Part shown: one piece after another, positions 22,714 through 33,016 of the stretch | Position numbering within the stretch: the first letter of the stretch is position 1 | How the letters are laid out: each line of letters opens with the position of its first letter | NCBI RefSeq assembly: GCF_035658495.1 | Contig: NZ_CP141944.1 | Location: forward strand, 1,824,001-1,888,000 | Length of the DNA: 64,000 bases | Origin: Novosphingobium sp. RL4 | GTDB lineage: Bacteria > Pseudomonadota > Alphaproteobacteria > Sphingomonadales > Sphingomonadaceae | Direction of reading: 5' to 3' | Position numbers and translations under genes: made by a program | The notes under the pieces: model-generated | Told to the model about the DNA's origin: nothing | Seen by the model: only the letters and a program-made list of their open reading frames with translations | Databases searched by the model: none

Positions 22714-24689
22714 TGGCGCAGGAAACCGGATACGAGGCGCGGGTGATGCCTACGGCGGCGGCGCCGCTGCCGATGGCCAGCGCGCGCACTTACGGCGCCG
22801 AGCTGGCGGACACGGTGGGGCAGGTGGCGCAGGACGTCCACCAGCGCGAGATCCGTGCGTACCAGGTGCGGCGCCAGCAGACGGCCGATCAGGAGAGCAG
22901 CGATTTCGCGCATCGGTTCGCCCTGCACAAACAGTCCATGGATGAAGCGGTTCGCGAGATCCGCGCGAGCCCCACAGCGGCCGACTATGCTGATCATGTG
23001 GAGCGGGTTGCCAAGGCCGACGACGACGCGCGCGAGAAGCTGCTGGACGGCATCACGGAAGATAGTGTGCGCCGGCGCGCGGCCGCCCAGCTGGACGATT
23101 TCCGTACCCGTCTGGTGGGGTCTGAAGGTGACTTCGCCGAGGGGCAGCAGATCGCCAAGACGAGGCTTGATGCCCAGGCGGTGAAGCAGCTGGGCGCGAA
23201 CCGGGTTCGTCGCTCCGAGAACGGCGCTGAATTTACGGAGGAACTCCAGGACTGGCATAGCTACGTTGATGGGCTGCAGCGGCTGACGCCAGCGGAAAAG
23301 CAGGCGATCCGCCGCGAAGGCGAGCAGGAATACGCGGTCGCCTTCGTCAACCATTTGAACGACACCAATCCCACGGCTGCGCTGGCTTTGCTGGATGCGG
23401 GGCAATTCGACACCCTGCTTTCACCCCAGCAAATCGATCAGCTGCGCAATGGTTCGCAGGTGGAGATCCGGCGTGCCGAGGCCCAGCTGGTCCAGGCGGC
23501 CAATGTCGAAAAGGCCGCTGTGCGTGAGCAGGTGGCGACGGTGACCGAGAAGGCGTCACAAGGGATCGATGTTTCCGCGGAGCTCCCCGAACTGATCGCG
23601 AAATCGGAGAGCTATGGCGATAGCTCGACCGTGGCGAAGCTTGAGGGCCTGCAGCGCGAGAGCGGCCTGGCAAAGACGTGGGGGGCGATGCCGCCGCTCG
23701 CGCGCGACCAGCGGGCGGCGGTGCTGCGCGGCATCCCCGAAGCGAAGCGCACCGAGGGCCAGCAGGCCGAGCTCAAGTGGCTGGACGACAAGAAGGGCTC
23801 GCTGGACGGCCAGTTCAACAATGACCCCGTTGGGTTCGCTGCGCAGACGGCGCCGCAGGGCAAGGGGCCGCCCCCGATCGCGAATTGGACCCGGCCGGAG
23901 CTTGGCGCGCGCGAGCAGTGGATGCGGGAGGCCGCAGGCGCATACGGCAGCATGCAGCCGCTGAGCGCCAGCGAGGCGCGGGCGCTTCAGGAGCGCGCAG
24001 AGCAGGGCGATGTCGGCTATCGCGGCGTGTTGGCCACGCTTTCGCAGTTTTCCCCGCGCACGGCCATGCAGGCCATGCGGCAGGTTCTGCCCAGCGATCG
24101 GTTCGCGCAGACGCTGGTTGCGCTATCGCCCAACGTTCAACGCCAGGCGGTGGACGGGAAGGTGGCGCTGAAGGCGAATACCGGCATTTTGCGAACCCCG
24201 AAGGATGATGACGACATGGCCGCCCAGGTGAGCGGCCTGCGTGCCGGGTTCGCGATGGCGCTGGGCAATGTGCCGGCATCGCAGCGTGATGGGATCATGC
24301 AGGTGGCAGAGGCGATCGCGGCGCGTAACCTTGAGCAGAACGGCATGCTGAGCGAGCAGATGTCATCAGCCATGCTGGCCAGGTCTCTTGATGCCGCGCT
24401 GGGGGCGACGGGCAGCGGCGCCGCGAAAAAGGGCGGGCTCGGTTGGTGGGGTGGCAAGATCTACCTGCTGCCCGATCGTGTGACGCAGGCTGGTTTCGAG
24501 GCGCACGTCACGAACTATGTACGCGAGCACAAGGAAAACCCGCCGGTCAACCCGGATGGATCGCCCGCCGATCTGCGCTTTGCCAAGCCGCTGGCGCTGG
24601 GCGGCGGGCGGTACCAGTTCATGGTCGGCAATCGCGTGGTCATGGGCAAGGACGGCAAGCCCTGGGTGCGCACGGTGATCGCGAAATGA
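22713..24689 (+). CDS. Large internal virion protein, T7 gp15-like
   Basis: 658 aa, almost entirely helical with long Gln/Glu/Ala stretches, ending in a small conserved region (GKIYLLPDRVTQAGFEAHVT). Size, composition and order between gp14-like and transglycosylase-containing genes match the ejected core protein that spans the periplasm. Start overlaps the previous stop region (TTGATG). Confidence 0.75.
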   Translation: MAQETGYEARVMPTAAAPLPMASARTYGAELADTVGQVAQDVHQREIRAYQVRRQQTADQESSDFAHRFALHKQSMDEAVREIRASPTAADYADHVERVAKADDDAREKLLDGITEDSVRRRAAAQLDDFRTRLVGSEGDFAEGQQIAKTRLDAQAVKQLGANRVRRSENGAEFTEELQDWHSYVDGLQRLTPAEKQAIRREGEQEYAVAFVNHLNDTNPTAALALLDAGQFDTLLSPQQIDQLRNGSQVEIRRAEAQLVQAANVEKAAVREQVATVTEKASQGIDVSAELPELIAKSESYGDSSTVAKLEGLQRESGLAKTWGAMPPLARDQRAAVLRGIPEAKRTEGQQAELKWLDDKKGSLDGQFNNDPVGFAAQTAPQGKGPPPIANWTRPELGAREQWMREAAGAYGSMQPLSASEARALQERAEQGDVGYRGVLATLSQFSPRTAMQAMRQVLPSDRFAQTLVALSPNVQRQAVDGKVALKANTGILRTPKDDDDMAAQVSGLRAGFAMALGNVPASQRDGIMQVAEAIAARNLEQNGMLSEQMSSAMLARSLDAALGATGSGAAKKGGLGWWGGKIYLLPDRVTQAGFEAHVTNYVREHKENPPVNPDGSPADLRFAKPLALGGGRYQFMVGNRVVMGKDGKPWVRTVIAK

Positions 24690-27268
24690 GCGTTGCCGAT
24701 AGCCTTGAATGGGATGATGGCCGAGTTCGGCCGCAGGGGCAGGCGGACACCCGGCAGGATCCGGGCTTCTTCGAAACGGCGGCAGCGGGGTTCCGCTATG
24801 CCCGTGACGATCAGACGGGCCATACCGACGAAGAGAGGCAGGGCGCCTACGGGCCGGTTGTTACCGCGCTTCAGGAGCGCGGTTATGACGTGCGGCGCTA
24901 TGTGAACCCCTATGGCGCGCAGCCGGTCAATTACGATGCCGTGTGGCGGGATATCGGCGCGGCGCGCAAGGCTGATCCCGATGCCTTCAAGGAACTGGGC
25001 GACCGGGAGACTTTCGAAAAAGGATGGCGATCGCGCTTCGCGGCGCGGCAGGCGCGCGATGCAAACACAATGCAGCGCGGTGGATTTCTGGGCACGCTGG
25101 CCGGCGGGCTTGCCGGCAGCCTGACCGACCCGATCAACGTGGGCGGCATGGTGCTGACGGGCGGATTTGGGGGTACCAGCGTTGCCGGGCGCATCTTGGC
25201 GGAAGCCGGGATCAACGCGGTGATCGAGGGTGTGGAAACACCGCTGACCGCAGCGGAGCGCAAGAAGCAGGGCCGCGAACTGACCGGCGAGGAAATCGCC
25301 ATGAACCTTGGTTTCGCGGCGGCGGGCGGCGCGGCGTTCAAGGGGCTGGAGATCGGCGGCGGGAAGCTTGCGGTCAAGGCGCTGGACAAGGTGCCGCTGG
25401 ACGTCCGCGCTGCCATGGCACTGCGCAGTTCCACCCCGGACTATGCCTTGACGCCCGACCAGGCGGCTGCGCTGCATATCATCGATCGCGGTTTCGAGGT
25501 GGACAGCTCCAATCCCTTCGCGGGGACTTATGAGGGGCTTGAAGCGCACGCGCGGCGGATCGACGAAACGATTGCCGCCATGTCACGCTGGCCGGAGGGA
25601 TCGGCCACGCAGGCGCTTGCGCCGGCACGGCGGGCAGGCCCGATCGCAGGCGCGCCGCTGCGCGCGGATTTCAGCACTGCCTGGCGCGCGATCATCGGCA
25701 TCGAGGGCGGCACCGCGCGGGACGGATCGTTTCGAACGTCTCCCGCCGGTGCGATCGGGCCGGCGCAAGTCATGCCGGGCACCGCGCCGGAGGCCGCGCG
25801 GCTTGCCGGGCTGCCGTGGGATGAGACCCGGTATCGGAGCGACCATGCCTATAACGAGGCGCTGGGGCAGGCCTATTACCGCGAAATGCTTCGCCAGTTC
25901 GATGGCGATCCGGTGAAAGCAGCCGCCGCCTACAACGCCGGCGCCGGCAGTGCCCGGCGTGGTACCGGCGTGCGCGGCGCCATGGCCCGGGCGCGGCGCG
26001 CCGGGGTGCCTGACGAATGGGTATCGTTCCTTCCGGCAGAGACGCGCGGCTATGTTGCCAACTTCCGGCGGCGCACGGCCATCGGGGATGGCGAACCGAT
26101 CGATGTTCCCGGATTTGATGCCGAGGTTGCATCGGCGCGCCCGGCCGAGCTGGATGCGGAGCGGCCGCTGGTTGATGCGGCTGAGGGGGGCGATCTGCCC
26201 GCGCTGGACCGCGAGCGGTTTCGCAGTGACGAGGAATGGCAGCGCGCCCAGGCCGAACTGGACGCGGAGCGGTTTGGCACCGATCCCGCCGGCGGCCGCC
26301 AGGCGATCTGGATCGAGGCGCGCGACAGGTTGCTGGCCGACCGGCAGGGCGAAGTGCAGGGCGCGCTGTGGCATCCCGAGCTGGGCGCGATCGACCTGAA
26401 GTGGGGCGATGACGGCGCGGGGCTGAAGAAGATAGCGGCCAAGCATCCCGAAGTGCTGGACGATCTGCCTGCGCGCCTTGAGGAAATGGAGATCGTTGAC
26501 CGCAGCCGCGAGGGCCGCGTGACGCTGGAAAGCATGGACCACACGGCCGTTGTCCGGCTTGACTGGGATGACAAGGCGCAGAACTGGCTGCTGACCGCGT
26601 TCCAGCGCGAAGAGCCAAGGATGCGGAGTGGTGGAGAAGCGGCCCCGTCACCAGCGGAGAACATGCGTGCGGGCGATTTAGCGGGGGCCTCCCCCACCGC
26701 CGGGGCCATGCGCGATATAGCGCTTTCGCGCGCGGGCGTCCAGCTGGGTGACGGTGTGGGCGATTTCGGCCGGTGGTGGGATCGCGAACTGGCGCAGGGC
26801 GGCAAGCTTCGCCCCGTTCACGCGCTGGTCGATCGGGACGGCACTGTGCGCGGTTGGGAAACCACGCGGCCCCGCGCGCAGCGGCAGCTGGAGCGCGCCG
26901 GCATCGAGGGCGGGCGGGTGGAGACGCTGGCCCCGCCGAGCCGGGATGAGGCGCTATCGCACGGGGCGCTGCGCGATGAGCTGGAAGCCCGGGGTGCTGC
27001 CGGGCCCGTGGTGGCCGATGCCGAGGCGGGCAAGGTATTCGATGAACCGGGCAGCGATGAAATCGGGCGCGTGGCGGATCTTGCCTGGCATGATGCGCAG
27101 ATGGCCGCTGCTGCGCGGATTGCGCCGGAACAGCTGACCTTCGACCTGGGCGACGGCAAGGGTGAACGGTCCATCGCCGAGATCGAGGCCGAACTTAAAG
27201 CCGACGAGGACGCCATTTCCATTATCGAAAACTGCCTGCTGCCCGTTCCTCCGGGAGGCGGGGCATGA
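24686..27268 (+). CDS. Ejected virion protein with lytic transglycosylase and PBECR-like nuclease domains
   Basis: 860 aa. Residues about 100-230 are hydrophobic and Gly-rich. A soluble lytic transglycosylase domain spans about 330-450: IIGIEGG provides the catalytic Glu (about 340), followed by GAIGPAQVMPGTA and AAAYNAGAGSARR motifs. Residues about 535-645, with WIEARDRLLADRQGEVQGAL, LGAIDLKWGDDG and LKKIAAKHPEVLDDLP, match the phage Barnase-EndoU-ColicinE5/D-RelE-like (PBECR) nuclease family of polyvalent and MuF proteins. The remainder is helical. It probably digests peptidoglycan at entry; the nuclease-like domain may act in the infected cell. Confidence 0.8.
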   Translation: MSVADSLEWDDGRVRPQGQADTRQDPGFFETAAAGFRYARDDQTGHTDEERQGAYGPVVTALQERGYDVRRYVNPYGAQPVNYDAVWRDIGAARKADPDAFKELGDRETFEKGWRSRFAARQARDANTMQRGGFLGTLAGGLAGSLTDPINVGGMVLTGGFGGTSVAGRILAEAGINAVIEGVETPLTAAERKKQGRELTGEEIAMNLGFAAAGGAAFKGLEIGGGKLAVKALDKVPLDVRAAMALRSSTPDYALTPDQAAALHIIDRGFEVDSSNPFAGTYEGLEAHARRIDETIAAMSRWPEGSATQALAPARRAGPIAGAPLRADFSTAWRAIIGIEGGTARDGSFRTSPAGAIGPAQVMPGTAPEAARLAGLPWDETRYRSDHAYNEALGQAYYREMLRQFDGDPVKAAAAYNAGAGSARRGTGVRGAMARARRAGVPDEWVSFLPAETRGYVANFRRRTAIGDGEPIDVPGFDAEVASARPAELDAERPLVDAAEGGDLPALDRERFRSDEEWQRAQAELDAERFGTDPAGGRQAIWIEARDRLLADRQGEVQGALWHPELGAIDLKWGDDGAGLKKIAAKHPEVLDDLPARLEEMEIVDRSREGRVTLESMDHTAVVRLDWDDKAQNWLLTAFQREEPRMRSGGEAAPSPAENMRAGDLAGASPTAGAMRDIALSRAGVQLGDGVGDFGRWWDRELAQGGKLRPVHALVDRDGTVRGWETTRPRAQRQLERAGIEGGRVETLAPPSRDEALSHGALRDELEARGAAGPVVADAEAGKVFDEPGSDEIGRVADLAWHDAQMAAAARIAPEQLTFDLGDGKGERSIAEIEAELKADEDAISIIENCLLPVPPGGGA

Positions 27269-29700
27269 GCATTTCCGTTTGCGTTGCCGGGCTGATCGCC
27301 GAGGGCAAGATACCCAAGGGCCAGGCGCAGGAGGCGGACCGCCTCTATGCCCGGCACCTGGCCGGTTTGCAGCGTGACATGCCGATGATGGCGGCCGCAT
27401 CGCTTGCAAGCGAGCGGACGATCGCGGGGCTGAAGGCGCAGCTGAACCGGAAGAAGCAGCTTGCCGCCCTGGCGGTTACGTCCCGCCAGCGGATCGAGGC
27501 GGATATCGCTTCGTTCAACGGCGGACGGGGGGGCGGCCCGGCAGGCGGAGGGGGAACCATAGATCCGCGTGCCGGGCCTGCGTTCCTGGCGCCCAGTGAC
27601 CGGGCGGGATTTTCCAGCGTGGATGGCCGCATGCGGGCCGTTCGCGGCCGAGCGCATGGGATGATGGACGGCGTGCTGTCCCGATTTTCCACGAACCTGA
27701 TAGGGCGCGTGCGCAACAAGGCCGAGCTGGCCGATGTGGTGCGCGAACTGTTCAAGCCGGGATCGACCGGAAACCTTTCCGCGCGCGAGCTGGCCGACGC
27801 CTGGACGCAGACGGCCGAGATGCTGCGCCAGCGCTTCAACGCGGCGGGCGGGGATATCGGCAAGCTGGATGACTGGGGGCTGCCCCAGTACCATGATCCG
27901 CGCCTGGTGCGCGAAGCCGGTTATGACAGCTGGCGCGCGGCGATCGCCGATCGCCTGGACCGGGCGCGCATCCTGGACGTGGAAACCGGAAAGCCGCTGA
28001 ACGATGCGGAATTCGAAGGCGCGCTGCGCGAAACCTTCGACCGGATCCGTTCCGATGGGTGGAGCAACCGCGATCCCGGAATTCAGGGCACGTCGATCCT
28101 GGCGAACCGCCGCGCGGAAAGCCGGTTCCTTGTGTTCAAGTCCGCCGACGACTGGACCGATTACCAGCAGCGCTTCGGCGCGGCGACGGCGTTCGATGCG
28201 ATGATGGGCCATATCGACGGCATGGCGCGCGATATCGCCATGTTGGAGATCCTTGGCCCCAATCCCAGTTCCACGCTGGGCTGGCTGAAGGACGTTATAT
28301 CGAAATCCGCGGCCGAGGATGCTGCAGCGAACAGCAAGGCGCCGGACGCGGCCCACAAGGCGACACGCCAGATGGACCGGCTGACGGCGGAAATCACGGG
28401 ATCGAGCCAGCGGCCGGAAAACCGCACGCTGGCGCTTCGCTTTTCTAATCTGCGCAGCTGGCAGACCGCCACCAAGCTGGGCGGGGCGATGCTTTCCGCC
28501 GTGACCGATCTGGGCTTCGGCGCCACCACGCGCGCGTTCAACGGGTTGCCGGTGCGCAGGATGCTGGGCGACTATGTGAAGCTGTTCAAGCCCGGTTCGA
28601 TCGAGGACCAGCGCCTGGCTGTGCGGCTTGGCCTGATCGCGGATGAATGGAGCAACCGCACGGCAGCGCAGGGCCGCTACCTGGGTGAGGAACTGACCGG
28701 TGAAGTCAGCCGCCGGTTTGCCGAGGGTGTGCTGCGCGCTTCGGGACTGGCGCGCTGGACGCAGGCGGGGCGGTGGGCGCACGGCATGCAGTTGATGGGC
28801 GCGATCACGGATGCGCGCGGCAAGGCCTTCGGCCAGCTGGACAAAGGATTTGCCCGGCTGCTGGATCGTTACGGCATCGGTTCGGCGGAGTGGGACAAGA
28901 TCCGCGCGACCCCGGTGGAGCGTGATCGCGGCGTTGACTGGATCTTCCCGGCCAATGTCGAGGACCGCCAGCTGGGCGACCGGCTGCTGGAAATGGCCGC
29001 ACGCGAAGCGGATTTCGCCGTGCCCACCCCGGACGTTGCCACCCGGGCGCTGATTTCCAGTGTGGCGCCGCGCGGTACCTGGCACGGTGAAATGGTCAAG
29101 AGCGCGTTCCTGTTCAAGTCGTTCGGGATATCGCTGCTGATGCAGCACGGCGCCCGGGCCATGCAGCTCGCCCCGGCCAATCGGCTTGGATACGTCGGCG
29201 GACTTGTGATCGGCACCACGGCAATGGGCGGGTTGGCGATCTGGCTGAAGGACATCGCGGCCGGGCGCGATCCGCGCGCGGCCGACCGGCCGGAATTCTG
29301 GGGGCAGGCCCTTATCCAGGGCGGAGGCTTCGGCATCTTCGGGGATTTCATCCAGAGCGCGGAAAGCCGTGCAGACGGCGGGTTTGCCGGCACTCTGGCC
29401 GGCCCGCTGGTGGGCGATGCGCAGAACCTGGCGGCGATTGCCACTTCGAAGAACCACGCCGGTGCCGCGCTGAAGTTCGCGCAGTCGCAAGTGCCCGGCG
29501 GCACGCTCTGGTACCTGCGCACCGCGTTCGACCGGGCCGTGGCGGACCAGATCCAGGAGCAGATCGATCCCGATTACCGGCGCAGCTGGCGGCGTGCGGA
29601 AAAGTGGGCCGACGAACAGGGCACCGATTACTGGTGGGCGCCGGGCGACAGTTCGCCCGAGCGCGCGCCTGACCTTTCCAACGTGGCAGGAGCGAATTGA
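27265..29700 (+). CDS. Large ejected internal virion protein (811 aa)
   Basis: Overlaps the previous gene (ATGA). Helical throughout with Gly-rich linker around 90-105 and hydrophobic C-terminal segments (LGYVGGLVIGTTAMGGLAIWL, trimmed here to 20: LGYVGGLVIGTTAMGGLAIW). In order and size it corresponds to the distal ejection protein of T7-like phages (gp16 C-terminal portion), which forms the inner-membrane part of the DNA conduit. No catalytic motif seen. Confidence 0.75.
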   Translation: MSISVCVAGLIAEGKIPKGQAQEADRLYARHLAGLQRDMPMMAAASLASERTIAGLKAQLNRKKQLAALAVTSRQRIEADIASFNGGRGGGPAGGGGTIDPRAGPAFLAPSDRAGFSSVDGRMRAVRGRAHGMMDGVLSRFSTNLIGRVRNKAELADVVRELFKPGSTGNLSARELADAWTQTAEMLRQRFNAAGGDIGKLDDWGLPQYHDPRLVREAGYDSWRAAIADRLDRARILDVETGKPLNDAEFEGALRETFDRIRSDGWSNRDPGIQGTSILANRRAESRFLVFKSADDWTDYQQRFGAATAFDAMMGHIDGMARDIAMLEILGPNPSSTLGWLKDVISKSAAEDAAANSKAPDAAHKATRQMDRLTAEITGSSQRPENRTLALRFSNLRSWQTATKLGGAMLSAVTDLGFGATTRAFNGLPVRRMLGDYVKLFKPGSIEDQRLAVRLGLIADEWSNRTAAQGRYLGEELTGEVSRRFAEGVLRASGLARWTQAGRWAHGMQLMGAITDARGKAFGQLDKGFARLLDRYGIGSAEWDKIRATPVERDRGVDWIFPANVEDRQLGDRLLEMAAREADFAVPTPDVATRALISSVAPRGTWHGEMVKSAFLFKSFGISLLMQHGARAMQLAPANRLGYVGGLVIGTTAMGGLAIWLKDIAAGRDPRAADRPEFWGQALIQGGGFGIFGDFIQSAESRADGGFAGTLAGPLVGDAQNLAAIATSKNHAGAALKFAQSQVPGGTLWYLRTAFDRAVADQIQEQIDPDYRRSWRRAEKWADEQGTDYWWAPGDSSPERAPDLSNVAGAN

Positions 29701-29701
29701 G

Positions 29702-32700
29702 ATGACGGTTGCCGCCCTTACCCCTTCGGTCGACTACATCGAGGACGGCGTTTCCACCGCGTTCCCGCTGCCGTTCCGGTTCCTGGACCCGAACGAGATC
29801 CTGGCGCAGCGCGAGCTGGCGGACGGTACGCTGGTGGATCTGGTCTATGGCGTGAACTTCACCGTGGCGGGCGGCGATACCGACGCCGGCGGCACGCTGA
29901 CGGTTACGGCGCCGGCGGCCGCAGGCGTGAAGCTGCATGCCTGGCGCGAGACAACGCGGGACCAGGACGCGGATTACACCACCGCCGATCGCTTCCCCGC
30001 GCAGAGCCACGAGCGCGCGCTCGACAAGGCGCGGCTCATCGACCAGGAGCAGGACGTCGATATCAGCCGGGCGCTGAAGGTGCGGCGCGGCGGAACCGGC
30101 CTGGTCGTGGGCGCCGTGGCTGACGGCCAGGTGCTGGCGCTGGTGGGCGGCGAGATCGCCGGCGTGACGAACGATCCGGCATCGGCAGCCGATAGCGCCG
30201 CCACGGCGCTGGCGGCAAAGGCCGGTGCCGAAGCCGCCAAGGACGGGGCGCTGGACGCGCAGGGCGGCGCAGAGCAGGCGCTGGCCGATGCGGAAACGGC
30301 AGCCGATAATTCCTCCGGCTTCGCGGACGACGCCAGGGAAGCGCGCGACGCGGCGCTGGCCACGGGCGGCATGCTGCAGAAGGCCACATATGCCGAGCTG
30401 GCGGCCGTGGTCGGCACGGCAGGGCAGATCGGTGCAGTTCTTGCCAGCGACACCGGCACTCATACCGATCCAGTTGTTGGAGGCACTGTTTCGAACGCAG
30501 GGCAGTACAGCTATTCGTTGAGCCCGGCGGGCTGGAGGTGGCTGGGTCCGCTGGAGAGCAGCCTCGCGAAAGAGTATGCCAACGACGCCGCCGCTGTCGT
30601 AGCATCATTGAGCGCCGATGCTCCCATCATTGGTCGGACCAGTGACCCTGTCAACGGGGCAACCGCTGGCAACTTCGCATATGTCTTTGGGACTGCCATT
30701 GGGCAGGCGAATAATCTGCGACAGATCAAGCTTTATGCGCGAGGCCCTGGGACCGTCCAGGTTGCCCGATACACAGCTGCTACAGGCGGCACTCGTCTCG
30801 CAATATCGAACGCTGTAGTTATCGCATCGGCAGGGTTGAAAACTCTAACAACTGAGGATTTCGGCCTATTCCCGGTAAACCCCGGAGAATATCTCGCGAT
30901 CTACGCTAACGGGGTTCTGGGTTTCACATCCAATCCCACCGAGGCGCCGCTCAACCAGTTCACAGCGGATCTGCCAGCTAGCGGAACGGCAACTCCGGTT
31001 AGCAGTTCAAACATCCGCCTGGAGGTCCAGTTCATTTGCTCCATGTCGGTGAACCTTCCCGATTTCGTAAGTAACACGACCAACTCCAAGACCGCCGCCG
31101 CAGGTGTTGCACTGCTTCAGGGCACAGTTGCGACAGCCATCGGTCGCCCAATCGGCGCGACTCTTGTCACTGGCTCCGGATCGGTGGCGAACAACTATCT
31201 CGCGTATATCCCGGCGCCTGTTTCGACGACGATTACCAGTGTCGATCTATTTGCAGTGGGTACGGGAACAATCTATTTTTCAACCTGGTCGCTATCGGGA
31301 GGGCAGTTCACCCGCACTGGAATCGTTTCTGCCGTGGTCCCGACAGTTGGGCAGGTCAACATTCCAATTTCGTTGCCGCTAGCAGCAGGGGAGTACCTGT
31401 GCTTCTATTCGGCCAACACGATCGTTGCTTACCTCTCTGGCTCGATGGACAGTTCCTACCGCTTCCTTGGCGGAACGGAAACTCTGACGGGGCCGGTGTC
31501 TGGCGGCACGGCACGCAACAACTTCCTGTTCCAGATCCGGTACAACTACGCTGTGCCTGGACAGTCGGTAACTGCAGCGCGTGTTGATGCGTCATTTGCG
31601 GACGTAAATGCGAAGCTCACCGTCGCACAGGCTCAAATCATCACCCTTCAGGCGCAGATTGCGGAGGGTAGCTATGGCGGCAGCGCGCCGATCCCCCTGG
31701 CGACTGCCGACAAGCACACCCTGCTCGGTTCGGCCGGTTGGATCGGGATCATTCCCTATGGGGAAAGCCTGTCGATGGCCGATTACGCCAAGCCAGCCCT
31801 GTCTACCACGCAGCCTTACAATAACCTGACGTTCGGCAGCGGTGTGCGTTCTGGCAAGCCCGGCAACTCCTACGGAGCGGTGAACACTTCGCCAGGCACA
31901 TCGACCACGAAACCGCTGATCGAAGAGGATGCGTCCTCGGGCGCCCCGGCATCCGATGGTCATACGACCGACGGCGAGACGATCATGTCGGGCATGGCCG
32001 CGACCATGGTGGAGCGCGCGGCGATCGAGAACGACATCCTGCCCACGCAGTTCATCATATTCGGATCGGTTGCCGGGCATGGCGGCTATCGCATGTCCCA
32101 GCTCCAGAAGGGTGCATCGTGGTATAACAATCTGATCGACCACGCGAAGGAGGCCGCTGCGCGAGCAGTTGCGGCCGGGAAAAACTATCGCTGCCTCGCC
32201 GTCCCGCTTCGCCTTGGCGTGAATGACGCTGGTGCCGGAACGACCCGGGCAGCCTACGCTGCGGCGATGGTTCAGTTGCAGTCTGATATCTCCGCAGACA
32301 TTCTTGCCGGGATCAATCCGATCCTGACTGCGGGAGGCTTCGCCGCGCAGACTGCACCGGTCCACATGCTGTTCAACCAGTCTGGTAGTGGTGCCACCCT
32401 TGCTGCATACGGCGAGATCGTCTTGGCGCAGTTCGACGCCTGCAATGCCAATCCCGGCCGCATCCATTTCGTCGGGCCGACCCATCACCTCCAGACCACA
32501 GCCGACACGCTGCATGAGACGAACGTGTCGCAGCTTCGGATGGGCAGGCGCTATGGCCGGGCAGGCAAGCAACTGCTCGTCGATGGCAACAAGCCGGACT
32601 GTATCTGGCCGATCTCCGCTTTCGCGCGCGGGACAACGCTGCGTGTGAAGTTCCGGGCTCCGAAGTTCCCGCTCGTCCTCAACACTGCATTGCTCGGCAC

Positions 32701-33001
32701 ATTCACGGATATGGGCTTCAAGGTCACCGATGACACGGGCACGCTCGCTGTATCGGGCTTTGCGATTAGCACGGGCGGTGATGAGGTTGTGATCACTCTC
32801 GATCGACCACTGACGACCAATCCGATCGTGCGATATGGCTGCGACTATAAATCCAGCATTTCGACGTTCGGTACGTCTGCAGGCGGCCCCATCACTGACA
32901 GCACGCGAAATACCACAGCCATCAGTGGGATAACCTACTCAGAACCCCACATGGCGCCTCAGTTCGACATGAAAATTATTGTCCTGCAGGTGCAGGCTTA
33001 A
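29702..33001 (+). CDS. Tail fibre with SGNH esterase-like receptor domain
   Basis: 1099 aa. Residues 1-130 match the T7 tail-fibre N-terminal domain that docks to the tail (VDYIEDGVSTAFPLPFRFLD, then FPAQSHERALDKARLIDQEQ). An Ala-rich coiled coil follows (about 160-235). From about residue 680 there is an SGNH hydrolase-like domain: GESLS (Ser about 688), GVND (block III-like) and DTLH (Asp-x-x-His, about 935). It probably removes acetyl or acyl groups from surface polysaccharide during adsorption. From about 30480 onward GC and codon bias drop, suggesting the distal part came by recombination. Confidence 0.8.
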   Translation: MTVAALTPSVDYIEDGVSTAFPLPFRFLDPNEILAQRELADGTLVDLVYGVNFTVAGGDTDAGGTLTVTAPAAAGVKLHAWRETTRDQDADYTTADRFPAQSHERALDKARLIDQEQDVDISRALKVRRGGTGLVVGAVADGQVLALVGGEIAGVTNDPASAADSAATALAAKAGAEAAKDGALDAQGGAEQALADAETAADNSSGFADDAREARDAALATGGMLQKATYAELAAVVGTAGQIGAVLASDTGTHTDPVVGGTVSNAGQYSYSLSPAGWRWLGPLESSLAKEYANDAAAVVASLSADAPIIGRTSDPVNGATAGNFAYVFGTAIGQANNLRQIKLYARGPGTVQVARYTAATGGTRLAISNAVVIASAGLKTLTTEDFGLFPVNPGEYLAIYANGVLGFTSNPTEAPLNQFTADLPASGTATPVSSSNIRLEVQFICSMSVNLPDFVSNTTNSKTAAAGVALLQGTVATAIGRPIGATLVTGSGSVANNYLAYIPAPVSTTITSVDLFAVGTGTIYFSTWSLSGGQFTRTGIVSAVVPTVGQVNIPISLPLAAGEYLCFYSANTIVAYLSGSMDSSYRFLGGTETLTGPVSGGTARNNFLFQIRYNYAVPGQSVTAARVDASFADVNAKLTVAQAQIITLQAQIAEGSYGGSAPIPLATADKHTLLGSAGWIGIIPYGESLSMADYAKPALSTTQPYNNLTFGSGVRSGKPGNSYGAVNTSPGTSTTKPLIEEDASSGAPASDGHTTDGETIMSGMAATMVERAAIENDILPTQFIIFGSVAGHGGYRMSQLQKGASWYNNLIDHAKEAAARAVAAGKNYRCLAVPLRLGVNDAGAGTTRAAYAAAMVQLQSDISADILAGINPILTAGGFAAQTAPVHMLFNQSGSGATLAAYGEIVLAQFDACNANPGRIHFVGPTHHLQTTADTLHETNVSQLRMGRRYGRAGKQLLVDGNKPDCIWPISAFARGTTLRVKFRAPKFPLVLNTALLGTFTDMGFKVTDDTGTLAVSGFAISTGGDEVVITLDRPLTTNPIVRYGCDYKSSISTFGTSAGGPITDSTRNTTAISGITYSEPHMAPQFDMKIIVLQVQA

Positions 33002-33016
33002 TGCGGCTCTCTGAGC

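Noticed and set aside
26818..29490. Leftward 890-codon open frame opposite the ejection protein
   Set aside because: Antisense artefact of the same kind; the forward gene has clear family features.
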